A DNA stretch of 64,000 nucleotides from Splendidivirga corallicola (lineage in GTDB: Bacteria > Bacteroidota > Bacteroidia > Cytophagales > Cyclobacteriaceae), in contig JAUJEA010000005.1 of assembly GCA_030442035.1 (NCBI GenBank), positions 1 to 64,000 of the forward strand, written 5' to 3'. The notes under the pieces were generated by a model that worked only from the letters and a program-made list of their open reading frames with translations, was not told the DNA's origin and searched no databases. Made by a program: the position numbers and the translations under genes. Below are positions 1-9,811 of this stretch, one piece after another (positions within the stretch are counted from its first letter, which is position 1; each line of letters opens with the position of its first letter).

Positions 1-1
1 C

Positions 2-121
2 TTCGGCAATATCAAACAAAACAAAGGGTTCAGACGATTTATGCTAAAAGGAATCAAAAAGGTAGAAATAGAAGCCGGACTACTGGCAATTGCACACAAC
101 CTGAACAAAAAGGCCGCATAA
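2..121 (+). CDS. IS1182-like transposase, C-terminal fragment cut by window edge
   Basis: The open frame enters from the left edge and encodes 39 residues before TAA. The residues include FGNIKQNKGFRRF and GLLAIAHNLNKK. This is the conserved C-terminal tail of IS1182-type DDE transposases (DDE_Tnp_1 superfamily), where the tail closes the RNase H-like fold. Only the tail is visible, so it cannot be judged whether the element is intact to the left. A strong hairpin follows at 202-252. The family is recognised from memory of Bacteroidota IS elements; the exact IS name is unknown. Confidence 0.75.
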   Translation, partial: FGNIKQNKGFRRFMLKGIKKVEIEAGLLAIAHNLNKKAA

Positions 122-201
122 AACCATGTTTTTTTCTATCCCCCAGTCTCAACTTGCCACAGGGAGAATCGAAAACAAAAAATCAAAAATTAAACCTTAT
201 A

Positions 202-252
202 AAAAACAAAAGAGGCTACTCAAATACTTTTGAGACAGCCTCTTTTGTTTTT
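202..252 (+). terminator. Strong hairpin at the end of the IS element
   Basis: A 16-bp perfect inverted repeat (202-217 with 237-252, arms containing CAAAAGAGGCT and AGCCTCTTTTG) encloses a second stem CTCAAA/TTTGAG (219-224 with 229-234). The right arm runs into T-rich sequence, so the structure can serve as a rho-independent terminator for the transposase. Bacteroidota IS1182 relatives often carry a similar hairpin near their right end; that is recollection, not shown here. Confidence 0.65.
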
Positions 253-639
253 AGAAAGCATATAAAAGGAATCATGCTGATTCTGGAAATTCATTTTAGT
301 GAATTTCGCTTCCTAATTTTTTTTAAGCCCCAAGAGATATGAGATTTTGGGACCAATTCTTTTTAAATTTTGTCATTCAAAAAACCAAAACCCAATGATT
401 CTTAAATAACCAATCTGAAATTGTGTTCAACTTTTGTCACCAGTTATAATATATCATTCGAAATTCATTTAACATGCTCATCAGCTTATCTTTTTGTAAT
501 AAGTTGAAGACCATGGAGAACCTGATGCTTGACAGCACAGAGTTAAAGATATTTTTTAACTTCACTTAAATTGAATTATTAACACGCATATGCAACCTTC
601 TTGAAAGCGACATGTCATTAGACTAGAAATTGGAAAAAC
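253..639. other. Intergenic region between IS end and sigma factor gene
   Basis: This AT-rich stretch of 387 bp holds no convincing gene on either strand. It must contain the promoter of the downstream sigma/anti-sigma operon, but no clear TAnnTTTG element was assigned. The right boundary of the IS element probably lies in its first part; no target-site duplication can be checked because the left end is outside the window. Confidence 0.4.
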
Positions 640-1200
640 TTGGAAGTTAATCATTTAAATCTGCACCAGGACATCATTGATGCCTGTAAGATGGGCGATC
701 GTAAGGCACAATACAAATTATATAAATTGTATTCTAAAGCCATGTATAATATATGTTATAGAATCGCCAATGATGCTGAAGATGCCGAAGACATACTTCA
801 GGAATCTTTTGTAAGTGCTTTCAGGAATCTTCATACTTATCGCGGAGAATCTTCATTTGGAGCATGGTTAAAAAAAGTTGTGGTGAATCGGGCCATCAAT
901 CATGTTAAGAAGAAACGGCTTGAAATTCAGCCCATGACTGCAAATTTCGAGTATGAAGATGAAAGCGATTATAATACAAATGAAGATTTATCGTGGAATA
1001 TCGAACAAATAAAGAGTGCCGTACAAGAACTGCCACAAGGATATAGAATTGTATTTTCCTTGTACTTGTTAGAGGGTTATGACCACGGTGAAATTGCAGG
1101 GATTCTGAATATTTCGGAATCAACATCAAAATCACAATACAATAGGGCAAAAAAGAAATTAAAAGAGATTATTAAAAACAAAGCATTTCATGCAGGATAA
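640..1200 (+). CDS. ECF RNA polymerase sigma factor (sigma-70 family)
   Basis: The 186-residue product has the two-domain layout of an ECF sigma factor. Region 2 spans roughly residues 22-90, with AEDILQESFVSAFRNLHTYR, the core-binding and -10 recognition helices. Region 4 spans roughly 125-180, with LPQGYRIVFSLYLLEGYDHGEIAG and a helix-turn-helix. The start used is TTG: the frame is open only from about 622 and the first ATG lies inside the conserved part. The next gene overlaps by 11 bases and encodes a single-span membrane protein, as expected for a sigma/anti-sigma pair. The likely target is its own operon including the DUF4097 gene; this is inferred. Confidence 0.88.
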   Translation: MEVNHLNLHQDIIDACKMGDRKAQYKLYKLYSKAMYNICYRIANDAEDAEDILQESFVSAFRNLHTYRGESSFGAWLKKVVVNRAINHVKKKRLEIQPMTANFEYEDESDYNTNEDLSWNIEQIKSAVQELPQGYRIVFSLYLLEGYDHGEIAGILNISESTSKSQYNRAKKKLKEIIKNKAFHAG

Positions 1201-1726
1201 ATTAGAAAAATTCATCAGAGATAACCGGAACCTATTTGATGACCGGGAACCCGGGGATGTTTGGGAAAAAATCGAAAAAGACCTTGACACCGATATTGAT
1301 AAGAAAAAGTCCATTGCTTCCGTGTATTGGAAGGTTGCCGCTATTTTCTTATTGGGTGTTTGTACTTTCCTTTTGATCGATAAGTTCAACCCTGATGAGC
1401 CTTCTATTTCACAACAGAAAATGAAATTAAGTCCTGAATTTTTGGAAACTGAGGCATTTTATACTCAACTCATAAGCCATAAAGTCCGGGAAATTGAAAA
1501 TTTCCGAATAGAAGATCCCGAACTGAAATCAACCTTTAGATCTGATATTATGAGTTTGGATTCGGTATATCAAAACTTGAAAAATGAATTATACGAAACA
1601 AATAATCAGATCATTCTTGATGAAATGATAGAAAATTTAAGGTTGCGTATTGATATTTTATCTGAGCAACTTATGATTTTAAAAACCATTAATAATGAAA
1701 AAAATGAAGAAGCACATTCTCTCTAA
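1190..1726 (+). CDS. Putative anti-sigma factor, single-pass membrane protein
   Basis: The 178-residue protein has a charged N-terminal part of about 43 residues, one transmembrane helix at about 44-62 (VYWKVAAIFLLGVCTFLLI), and a C-terminal periplasmic part rich in predicted helix and coiled coil. Its start codon lies inside the end of the sigma gene and its end overlaps the DUF4097 gene by 32 bases, so the three are translated from one transcript. Position and topology support an anti-sigma role. No recognised zinc-binding anti-sigma motif is visible, so the assignment rests on context. Confidence 0.6.
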   Translation: MQDKLEKFIRDNRNLFDDREPGDVWEKIEKDLDTDIDKKKSIASVYWKVAAIFLLGVCTFLLIDKFNPDEPSISQQKMKLSPEFLETEAFYTQLISHKVREIENFRIEDPELKSTFRSDIMSLDSVYQNLKNELYETNNQIILDEMIENLRLRIDILSEQLMILKTINNEKNEEAHSL

Positions 1727-2798
1727 ACGCTTTGTCATCGTTGCACTTATTTTCTCCTGCTTACTGGTTTGGAAAAGTGAGGCAAACTCGAAATACGACA
1801 AAAAAAAGGAGATCAAAAAAACCTTCAAAGTCACCAAGGATGCTAATTTAGAACTTCATAATCGGTTTGGGGAGGTCCATGTCAATACCTGGGATAAAAA
1901 TGAAATTACGGCTGAAATAACAGTTATTGCCAAAACAAGTGATGATAGAAGAGCGCAGGAAATACTGGATAGAATCGAAATTAATATCATGGACAATTCC
2001 CCCTCAGGAACCATAAAGATCAAGACAGAAATAGAGCAAAGAAGTCGGTCGTGGTTTTCCTCTTCCAGCGGCGATAACTTTGAAATCAATTATCTGATCA
2101 GCATGCCTAAAACCAATGATCTGGAAGTAACTCATAGCCATGGCGACCTGTATATTGACCAGCTCAATGGTGATGTATCGGTCAATCTATCCCATGGCCG
2201 TATTAAAACGGAAGAGCTGAATGGCGACGGTTATATCAAGTTGGCACATGGTAATGGTGGAGGTATTAAATCTTTAAACAATGGTAGACTTACTGTCAGT
2301 CATTATCGAAAATTAAACATAGATTATTTGGGATCAGTGGATGTGGGGATGGCTCATACAAGCTTCGACATTCTTAAAGCCGACGATCTTGAGTTGGAAG
2401 TAAGACATTCGAATTTTGGTATCGGAGAAATCAACAAATTGGATTGCGATCTGGCACATTCTAATCTGGATCTTGGAACACTCAACAATTCCATTGAAGT
2501 CACAGTAAGCCATGGAAACGTAGATATAGAAAGAGTTTCCAGTAATTTTAGTTCAATCGAGCTACGAGGCAGCCACAGCGATTTTGATCTAAATCTTGAC
2601 AGAGGTGCTTCTGCCAAACTTGATTTAGGCACCTCTCACGGAAGTGTCAAATACGACAGATCAGCAATTGATTTTGACTATATCTCTGAACAGAGTCACT
2701 CAGCCAAGTATCGAGGAACATTGGGAAACCAAAGTTCACCCAAGTCGAGAATATTTGCTACAGCGTCTCATGGAGATATCAGAATATACCTGAGATAA
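1695..2798 (+). CDS. Secreted DUF4097-type beta-strand repeat protein with histidine ladder
   Basis: A basic N-terminus and hydrophobic segment (about residues 8-30) form a signal peptide; ATG at 1695 or 1704 could both serve. The mature part is a series of short beta-strand repeats typical of DUF4097 putative adhesins, which probably fold as a beta-solenoid. Twelve repeats carry histidine in an SHG, AHG, SHS or RHS setting at residues 149, 167, 185, 203, 221, 238, 255, 273, 294, 315, 335 and 359, with spacing close to 18 residues in the first half. The gene closes the sigma/anti-sigma operon and is followed by a terminator. It is probably the output of that regulatory pair at the cell envelope; molecular function is unknown. 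Confidence 0.75.
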   Translation: MKKMKKHILSKRFVIVALIFSCLLVWKSEANSKYDKKKEIKKTFKVTKDANLELHNRFGEVHVNTWDKNEITAEITVIAKTSDDRRAQEILDRIEINIMDNSPSGTIKIKTEIEQRSRSWFSSSSGDNFEINYLISMPKTNDLEVTHSHGDLYIDQLNGDVSVNLSHGRIKTEELNGDGYIKLAHGNGGGIKSLNNGRLTVSHYRKLNIDYLGSVDVGMAHTSFDILKADDLELEVRHSNFGIGEINKLDCDLAHSNLDLGTLNNSIEVTVSHGNVDIERVSSNFSSIELRGSHSDFDLNLDRGASAKLDLGTSHGSVKYDRSAIDFDYISEQSHSAKYRGTLGNQSSPKSRIFATASHGDIRIYLR

Positions 2799-2820
2799 GT
2801 TTTCAAAATAAATAGGATCA

Positions 2821-2851
2821 AAAGCCGGATGGAATGCGTCCGGCTTTTTTT
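2821..2851 (+). terminator. Rho-independent terminator after DUF4097 gene
   Basis: AAAGCCGGA (2821-2829) pairs with TCCGGCTTT (2839-2847), leaving a short loop and then a run of T. It sits 22 bases after the stop codon. Confidence 0.85.
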
Positions 2852-2880
2852 GTTTATGGACTGAGTTTTGACATCAAAAT

Positions 2881-3045
2881 TTAGGCATCAAGTAAATTAT
2901 CCTGATTTTCAGCATTATCGAAAACCACTATCTCAACCCTCCTACCATCAAGCTTGTTGTATTCCAAGCCATTGGCATGACAGCAAAGTAGATAACAAGT
3001 AACATTCACCGTTCCGTGTCGCACCTTCAAAAAAGAATCAGCATT
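2881..3045 (-). pseudogene. Possible remnant of an OmpA-like C-terminal end
   Basis: Read on the minus strand, a 54-codon open stretch ends at TAA (2881-2883) and is closed upstream by TGA at 3046-3048. It contains NGLEYNKLDGRRVEIVVFD, whose RRVEIVVF part resembles the last strand of OmpA-like peptidoglycan-binding domains. There is no upstream domain and only TTG or GTG could start it, so a decayed fragment is more likely than a functional gene. This is a weak resemblance by eye. Confidence 0.25.
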
Positions 3046-3106
3046 TCAACCAAATTTATTTTAAATGATCTAAATTCGTTTCCTAAGAATTTTAGATCGT
3101 GACATA

Positions 3107-5626
3107 TTGAACAAGCTGCCCATTAATGTTGATGCTCCGGAGGAAAGAACCACGCTGTTCGCAGATATTATACTACCTGTTCCCATACCCAAACTTTTTA
3201 CCTATCGCGTACCACAGGAGCTTAACGAAACAATAGCTGAAGGCTATCGTGTAATTGTTCAATTTGGCAAAAAGAAAATCTTAACCGGTGTAGTTGGTAA
3301 GGTCCATGTTCAACCTCCCAAAGAATATGAAGCCAAGTACGTTCTTGAGGTCTTGGATGATCGGCCTGTCATTAGCCCGGTTCAAATTAAACTCTTTCAT
3401 TGGATAGCAGCCTATTATATATGCACCATCGGAGAAGTTTTAAACGTGGCATTACCGTCCGGGTTAAAACTCAGCAGCCAATCCCGCATTCAACTTAATC
3501 CCGAACGTCCATGGGAGGATGAGGAAATTGATTTCTCAGAAAAGGAGTTTGTGCTTTTACGGGCATTAGGAAACAATAGTTCACTTACCTATGATGAAGC
3601 TGCTGAAGTACTCCAGCAAAAGTCTATCTATCATACACTCAAATCACTCATTCAAAAAGAAGTCGTCCTGCTTTATGAAGAGGTTCAAGCAAAATATAAA
3701 CCCAAAAAAGTCAATAAAGTCAGGCTTTCGGAAGAATACGTACAAGATGAACATATTTTAGAACAATTGTTTTCAACATTGGAAAAGAAACCCAAGCAGG
3801 TTGAAATTCTATTGAAATACCTGCAAGAGGTTCCTGTCTATCACGATCAGCAGGCCAACATCAGCGGGCTGGAAAAACAAAGCTTTTATCAGGCTGGATT
3901 GTCAAAGTCCTCCTTAAACACGTTGATAAAGAATAAAGTTTTTCACGAATTTGAAGAGATTGTTTCAAGATTTGGAAAACTTGATCCGCTTAATCCTCAG
4001 GAAATAGTCCTCTCTCCGGAACAAACAGCTACCAGGGACGAAATACTTAATCAATTTCTGGAAAAGGACATTGTATTACTTCATGGAATAACCGGAAGTG
4101 GCAAAACGGAGATATACATTGATCTTATTAAAAATACCCTGGAAAATGGGGCTCAGGTACTCTATTTACTTCCGGAAATCGCACTTACGACACAGATCGT
4201 AAAACGACTTCAAAAGATTTTTGGTGATCAAATGGGAATCTACCACTCCAAATATTCCGATAATGAAAGAGTGGAAGTATGGGATGGTGTGATCAATGGC
4301 CAGTATTCATTCGTAGTTGGAGTTCGCTCTTCTATTTTTTTGCCATTTGATAATTTAGGGTTAATCATTGTAGACGAAGAACATGAGCCATCCTATAAAC
4401 AATTTGATCCTGCTCCCCGATATCATGCCCGGGATCTGGCGCTTGTTTTGGCCAATATGCACCACGCTAAAACCTTGCTTGGATCAGCAACACCCTCGGT
4501 TGAATCCTTTTTCCTGGCCAAAAAGGGAAAATATGGTTTTGTCAACCTTAATAAAAGATATGGTGAATCAACATTGCCTGAAATTAGTATCGTTGATGTA
4601 TTAAGGGAAAGAAAGAAAAAATTAATGCGGGAAGATTTCTCCTCCGCCCTTGTTTCAGCGATCAATGATTCATTGGCAACAGGAAATCAGGCTATTATTT
4701 TTCAAAACCGTCGAGGATATGCACCTTATATTGCCTGCCACGAATGCAATTGGATACCAAAATGCGAAAGTTGTGCTGTGAGTCTGACATACCATATGTA
4801 CAGAAATGAGTTAAGGTGCCACTACTGCGGATATCGAGAAAAGCCTCATTCAGCTTGCCCTGCTTGCGGCTCAACTAAACTTAACACAGTCGGTTTCGGA
4901 ACGGAAAAATTGGAAGAGGACTTGAAGCTAATATTCCCGGAAGCCAAAGTTCGAAGAATGGATCTTGATACTACGAGAAGCAAATACAGCTACCAAAACA
5001 TTATTGAAGAATTTGAAGCCGGAGATATTGATATCCTGGTCGGCACGCAGATGGTCAGTAAGGGCCTTGATTTTAAAAGCGTTAATCTTGTTGGAATATT
5101 AGATGTTGATCGCTTGCTTCATTTTCCTGATTTCCGGGCGGCTGAAAGAACTTTTCAACTGGTCACCCAGGTGAGTGGCAGAGCAGGACGAAGAAAAGAA
5201 AAGGGTAAGGTAATTATACAAACCTCCAATGTAGATGAGCCCATTCTTTCAATGATCACTAAATCAGCCTACTCAAAGTTCTTTGACCTTGAAATCCTGG
5301 AGCGAAAAAATTTCAGCTATCCACCTTTTACAAGGCTTATAAAAATAACAGTGAAAAATCCGGACAAAAAGGTCTGTTATTCCGGTACGGATATGTTGCT
5401 TAATCTTTTAAGAGAAAAACTTGGTTCCTCACGAGTCAGGGGGCCAATAGAACCGATCATTGGAAAAATCAGGAACCTGTTTCTTATGGAACTCCTCATA
5501 AAAATTGAAAGAGATAAGGTGAACCTAAACACAGCCAAGAATTTCATCCGAACTTCTTGTGATGAAATATTAACTGAAAGGAGATTAAAAGGCACCAAGA
5601 TCACTATTGATGTTGATCCCTATTGA
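3107..5626 (+). CDS. priA: Primosomal protein N' (replication restart helicase PriA)
   Basis: PriA recognises stalled forks and loads the replisome through a 3'-5' superfamily 2 helicase. The N-terminal DNA-binding part starts with FADIILPVPIPKLFTYRVP (about 18-36). Walker A is GITGSGKT (327-334) and the DEEH box is at 423-426. Eight zinc-binding cysteines lie at C544, C547, C553, C556, C571, C574, C584 and C587, followed by the C-terminal helicase lobe with GTQMVSKGLDF and QVSGRAGR. Length 839 is typical of Bacteroidota PriA. The start is TTG at 3107; no ATG precedes the conserved N-terminus. Confidence 0.97.
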   Translation: MNKLPINVDAPEERTTLFADIILPVPIPKLFTYRVPQELNETIAEGYRVIVQFGKKKILTGVVGKVHVQPPKEYEAKYVLEVLDDRPVISPVQIKLFHWIAAYYICTIGEVLNVALPSGLKLSSQSRIQLNPERPWEDEEIDFSEKEFVLLRALGNNSSLTYDEAAEVLQQKSIYHTLKSLIQKEVVLLYEEVQAKYKPKKVNKVRLSEEYVQDEHILEQLFSTLEKKPKQVEILLKYLQEVPVYHDQQANISGLEKQSFYQAGLSKSSLNTLIKNKVFHEFEEIVSRFGKLDPLNPQEIVLSPEQTATRDEILNQFLEKDIVLLHGITGSGKTEIYIDLIKNTLENGAQVLYLLPEIALTTQIVKRLQKIFGDQMGIYHSKYSDNERVEVWDGVINGQYSFVVGVRSSIFLPFDNLGLIIVDEEHEPSYKQFDPAPRYHARDLALVLANMHHAKTLLGSATPSVESFFLAKKGKYGFVNLNKRYGESTLPEISIVDVLRERKKKLMREDFSSALVSAINDSLATGNQAIIFQNRRGYAPYIACHECNWIPKCESCAVSLTYHMYRNELRCHYCGYREKPHSACPACGSTKLNTVGFGTEKLEEDLKLIFPEAKVRRMDLDTTRSKYSYQNIIEEFEAGDIDILVGTQMVSKGLDFKSVNLVGILDVDRLLHFPDFRAAERTFQLVTQVSGRAGRRKEKGKVIIQTSNVDEPILSMITKSAYSKFFDLEILERKNFSYPPFTRLIKITVKNPDKKVCYSGTDMLLNLLREKLGSSRVRGPIEPIIGKIRNLFLMELLIKIERDKVNLNTAKNFIRTSCDEILTERRLKGTKITIDVDPY

Positions 5627-5698
5627 TCCGGATTTTGTTCTTTAAAAAAGCAATAAGGAAATCAATCCAACAAACTCAATAGGCAAGTAACTTTAACA

Positions 5699-8600
5699 TC
5701 ATTGTATCATCATCCTGGTTACTTTTGAATTTCGATCAGAAATAAGTTTGATATAATAGATCCCGCTACTGAATTGTGATACATCTAAACGATAGGTTCC
5801 TTTTCCTGCCCTGGTTTGCCCGATATCAATATTTTTTAAAAGCCTTCCTTCAGCATCGATCACCTGAATTACGGATTTTGAAAGCGCTGGAATATTATAA
5901 CTGATAATGGACTCCCCGGAAGTTGGATTAGGATAGTTAAAGACTTCCAGGTCATTGTTGATATCAAGCCTATTGTTGACACCTGTTGGTCTGTCCTGAA
6001 TATAGAGGTTATCAATGACCCAGCCATAGCCTGTAGTAAAAGGATCGGAGAATAACCTGAATCTAAAAAATACAGTATCCTGATTAGCCGTGAATCGATT
6101 CAACAGATTAATTCGATGTCTTACGAACAGATCACTGTTTCCATTTTGATTATTGTCATAAGCTTCCTTCCAATCATCGTCAAAGGTAGCATCATACCCA
6201 TTGGCAAGTGGTATCCAATTGACGCCGTCTTTCGTTCCTTCAACAATCACATAATCGAAGAAATTATCACTACCAAAAACAGAACCCGCCTCACCAGGTT
6301 CAATGAGGGCTACATCATCATATGTGAAAGAGGGGTCCCCTCCTCCAAGATTGGTTTCACTAATGATGATCGGGGTTTTGAGCTGGTAGACATACTCTAT
6401 GTTGCCATCTGCATAATTATGCTCAGAATGGATAGCCCCATCGTTGAAACCGACCTGTGATGATACTGTAAATCCGTTTCCAATAAAATCCTCACTGCTT
6501 TCCTCGTTAAAGTCTTCGGTATAAATCAGCTGTGGAGCATTGGGTTCAAATAGTGTTATCTGTTGTGGCTGAGAATTCTGTGATTGTCCATCTAAATAAG
6601 CCCTTAAGATAACATTCAGAGCCTGGTCAAACGGTTGGTTTGCAGCCCTTATGATCATTTCACCGGTTCCTACTGTCTCAACCCTTTTAGCCAATTGATT
6701 ATCCACCAGAACGTCCACAGAATCAAAATCAGAAAAGAATGAAGCATCCACAACCAGCTCTCCCAACACTGAAGTTCCTAGTGCATTTATTGTAGGAACA
6801 GGGACTACAGCTGGAATTTCAGTCATGGTAACAGACCAAATACCTCTGCCATGGGTAGCTACCACGATCTGATCATCTACAACTTTCATTTCCCATACGG
6901 ATGCAGCAGGAAAGCCATTATCAGCAATACTCCAGTTCAATCCATTATCAGTAGACTCAAAAATACCGATCTCTGTGCCTGCCCACAAGGTATTAGGCTC
7001 ATGAGGAAGTACCAATAAAGAGTATACCGCTACATCAGGAAAACCATTGGCACTTGTTGAATTGTTTCCGAATCCGGAAAGTTCCTCCCATGTTTCACCT
7101 AAATTCCTGGTTCTAACAACTTTTGGGCCACCAGCAAAAGAGAATAAAGCGTAAGCGGTGGAATCTTCAAAGGGATGCGTCGCGAATCCTGAGATCAAAC
7201 CAAGGTTCGAAAAATTATTTGTCGCTTCAAAAGAATCCCCCCAATCTGTTGAGACATGTAATTTACGGCTCGCCGACATACCGCTTCCAGCCCACACTAT
7301 ATTTGGATTTGACAAGGAAACTTTGACATTTAGGAATGTTGAAGCTCCCCAGGCACTATTGATTGGTGTTAATTTCCAATTACCTCCAAAATCTTCGGAT
7401 TTAAAAACTCCATTGGAAGTTACTGTATACAGAACTTCCGGATTTTTCTTTGAATTGGCCAGTTTTGAAATAAAAGGAGAAGTTCCTGTTATACCTGTGG
7501 TCGCATCTGTCCAGGTGATCCCTCCATTGGTTGTTCTTCGGAAATTATTTCCCTGGGACCCACCGATAATTTTTCTTGCATCTGAAAAATTCCATACTAC
7601 CTGAAATCCATCCCCTCCTATCACATGATCATAATTGGTGGTCTTAGAGGAGCTTACATTAGCAGGAGACATCCAGGTGCCGTTGTCCTGTGTTCCACCA
7701 ATGTAACGATCTTCCCCGGGTTGCTTATCTACACCATAAAATTGTGAAGTATTATAACCAAAACCTGAAAAAGTCCAGTCCCCATCATTAATACCAGGTT
7801 GAATGGCTGTATTGGAAACAAATACGCCACCATCATTCCCAACCAGAATTTTATAGGTTTTGATAGATTCACTCATAGGAACCATCACTAAATAATGTTG
7901 GTCCGGATGAAAAGCATAGAGGTCATCATTACCAAATACCGTATTGATTTTATCAAATTGTTGGTAGGCATCCGATACATTTCTTAATGCTCCCACTCTT
8001 TGCTCAATGGGGATGCGGCCATAGTTGATCGTGATATTAGACCCAGGTAAAGTCTGAGCATTCCATGTGGCTCCCTGGGCCAAAATCGGCCAAATGAAAT
8101 ATAATTGTTCGTGTTCGTGTCCGCCGTTTTTGGTAAAATTCTCATCAGGAGTTTCGGAGTAAGGAATTGAACTAATGAACATATATTCCCGTGAATGATT
8201 GTTCTCATTTCCCGCAGCAGTATTCCTTGTTATTAACTGAAAAATACCATCTTTCTGCTGATCTCTGAAAGAAACCATTAGTTGTTGGTTATTAACAACA
8301 TCCCACACCTCAAATGGTACTTCAACATAATCCTGATAATCATAATTGGAAGCTTGAACACCCGCTCCCGAACCATCGGGAACGGTAAATCTATAAGCCA
8401 TTTGCGATTTACCAGGCCCAAACCTTATTTCAACAGAAACAAAATTCTCCTCATCTGAGTCACCTAATTCCAATCCTCCGTCCAGGTAAGGAGCTCCAAA
8501 ATCAAAGGTATCAAAGAATGATTGTGTGTTATTTTCTTCAGTGGTTACATCGGGTAAATTCTTGACAATCGTCCCATCTGCCATACTGGTTCTCCACAAA

Positions 8601-9811
8601 TTTACACCACCATAATACACAATATCCTCATCATAAGGATCAACAGCAATGGTATTGTCATACCAACCCTGACCACCCAGAAAATCTTCATTTTGCTGAC
8701 CATTAGTGTTGGTAATAATATTCCAATTCTCCCCGGCGTCATCCGAGATATAAAGGTCTGAACCTGTTCCTGACAAATCACCTACGGCCGAAGCGTAAAT
8801 ACGACTTGGCATGGTTGGAGCAATAGCTAGTTCCACCCTGCCTGTTACCTGCATACCGCTATTGGAAAGTTCCCATGTAACGCCACCATCCGTGGATTTC
8901 AGAGCACCTACACCATTAACCGCAGCGAATTGTATGTTAAAATTTCCCGGAGTAGTGACAATCTGCGAAATGGCATTAACGGATTCATAAACTTCATCCC
9001 AGGTGACTCCTCCATCAACCGATCGAAGTATCACTGATCTGTCTGAAGCATCCCATGTATTCTCGGAAGCACAAACAACCAGTGTATCGGGTTTTTGCGG
9101 ATCAATAACAATCCTGTTCACTGATCGGAAATTTGGATTCTTTGCTGTGGAAGCGAGTTGTGTCCATGTTTCACCAGCATCATCGGATTTAAATATTCCA
9201 TCTCCAATAATCGCTGTCCCTGCAGAAGCAATATGCTCCCCTGTTCCTGCATAAATGATAGCAGGATCCGTATCACTCATCGCTAAGGTTGTTATTGATA
9301 AACTTGGAAAATCAGAAGATTTATTAACCCAGGTTTGTCCTCCATCGGTTGTTTTCCAAATACCTCCTCCTACTGCACCTGCCAACCAAGTATTTTTACT
9401 GGCGTCTCCAGGCAATACCAATAATGATCTTGTTCTACCGGCAACGTTGCCAGGTCCTCTTTCCTTCCAATCCAAAGTGGCGCGCCTAAAGCCTCTGGCC
9501 CGAGCCTGGTTTTGGAGTGCTTTGTTAAGTTCTTCAAGCCTATAGTTTGCTTGATATCCAGGCCCTTCTTCCCCATCTCTTGTTCTGATAGATCTGTGAA
9601 ACAAAAAAAACTCATCCGGGCTATCAGATTTACTATATCCTTTTAACCGTTTTTCTCTCTTCTTCCTAAGCTCCTCGGCTCTCATTTCGGAAGGAGTAAG
9701 TTCCTTATTGTTAGTTTTTTGTTGCGTTTGTCTGACTTCTTCTTTACTCTCAATCAGGTAAATTAGACCGCCAGTCAAGCAAACGACAATAACCAGCAAA
9801 ATTCTCCTCAT
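5699..9811 (-). CDS. Large secreted Asp-box (BNR/sortilin-like) protein with T9SS type A sorting domain
   Basis: The 1370-residue protein begins with a signal/anchor-like hydrophobic helix (about residues 4-20) and a charged linker. It then has two blocks of beta-propeller sequence with about ten Asp-box motifs, for example KTTDGGQTWV, KSDDAGETWT, RSVDGGVTWD, KSTDGGVTWE, RTTNGGITWT and ESTDNGLNWS. Asp-boxes mark sortilin/VPS10, sialidase and photosystem-assembly-type propellers. The last ~85 residues, with VFNYPNPTSGES, GKGTYRLDVSQFSSGIYYIKL and the basic end, are a type A T9SS sorting signal. The protein should therefore cross the outer membrane and be surface-attached or released. No catalytic sialidase residues were identified; the role is unknown. 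Confidence 0.85.
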   Translation of the reverse strand: MRRILLVIVVCLTGGLIYLIESKEEVRQTQQKTNNKELTPSEMRAEELRKKREKRLKGYSKSDSPDEFFLFHRSIRTRDGEEGPGYQANYRLEELNKALQNQARARGFRRATLDWKERGPGNVAGRTRSLLVLPGDASKNTWLAGAVGGGIWKTTDGGQTWVNKSSDFPSLSITTLAMSDTDPAIIYAGTGEHIASAGTAIIGDGIFKSDDAGETWTQLASTAKNPNFRSVNRIVIDPQKPDTLVVCASENTWDASDRSVILRSVDGGVTWDEVYESVNAISQIVTTPGNFNIQFAAVNGVGALKSTDGGVTWELSNSGMQVTGRVELAIAPTMPSRIYASAVGDLSGTGSDLYISDDAGENWNIITNTNGQQNEDFLGGQGWYDNTIAVDPYDEDIVYYGGVNLWRTSMADGTIVKNLPDVTTEENNTQSFFDTFDFGAPYLDGGLELGDSDEENFVSVEIRFGPGKSQMAYRFTVPDGSGAGVQASNYDYQDYVEVPFEVWDVVNNQQLMVSFRDQQKDGIFQLITRNTAAGNENNHSREYMFISSIPYSETPDENFTKNGGHEHEQLYFIWPILAQGATWNAQTLPGSNITINYGRIPIEQRVGALRNVSDAYQQFDKINTVFGNDDLYAFHPDQHYLVMVPMSESIKTYKILVGNDGGVFVSNTAIQPGINDGDWTFSGFGYNTSQFYGVDKQPGEDRYIGGTQDNGTWMSPANVSSSKTTNYDHVIGGDGFQVVWNFSDARKIIGGSQGNNFRRTTNGGITWTDATTGITGTSPFISKLANSKKNPEVLYTVTSNGVFKSEDFGGNWKLTPINSAWGASTFLNVKVSLSNPNIVWAGSGMSASRKLHVSTDWGDSFEATNNFSNLGLISGFATHPFEDSTAYALFSFAGGPKVVRTRNLGETWEELSGFGNNSTSANGFPDVAVYSLLVLPHEPNTLWAGTEIGIFESTDNGLNWSIADNGFPAASVWEMKVVDDQIVVATHGRGIWSVTMTEIPAVVPVPTINALGTSVLGELVVDASFFSDFDSVDVLVDNQLAKRVETVGTGEMIIRAANQPFDQALNVILRAYLDGQSQNSQPQQITLFEPNAPQLIYTEDFNEESSEDFIGNGFTVSSQVGFNDGAIHSEHNYADGNIEYVYQLKTPIIISETNLGGGDPSFTYDDVALIEPGEAGSVFGSDNFFDYVIVEGTKDGVNWIPLANGYDATFDDDWKEAYDNNQNGNSDLFVRHRINLLNRFTANQDTVFFRFRLFSDPFTTGYGWVIDNLYIQDRPTGVNNRLDINNDLEVFNYPNPTSGESIISYNIPALSKSVIQVIDAEGRLLKNIDIGQTRAGKGTYRLDVSQFSSGIYYIKLISDRNSKVTRMMIQ

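Noticed and set aside
154-342. 62-codon plus-strand frame across the IS terminator hairpin
   Set aside because: It reads straight through the strong hairpin and has no recognisable features; it is a chance frame.
7158-7604. 148-codon plus-strand frame inside the Asp-box gene
   Set aside because: It is antisense to a continuous, clearly recognised protein and has no features of its own.
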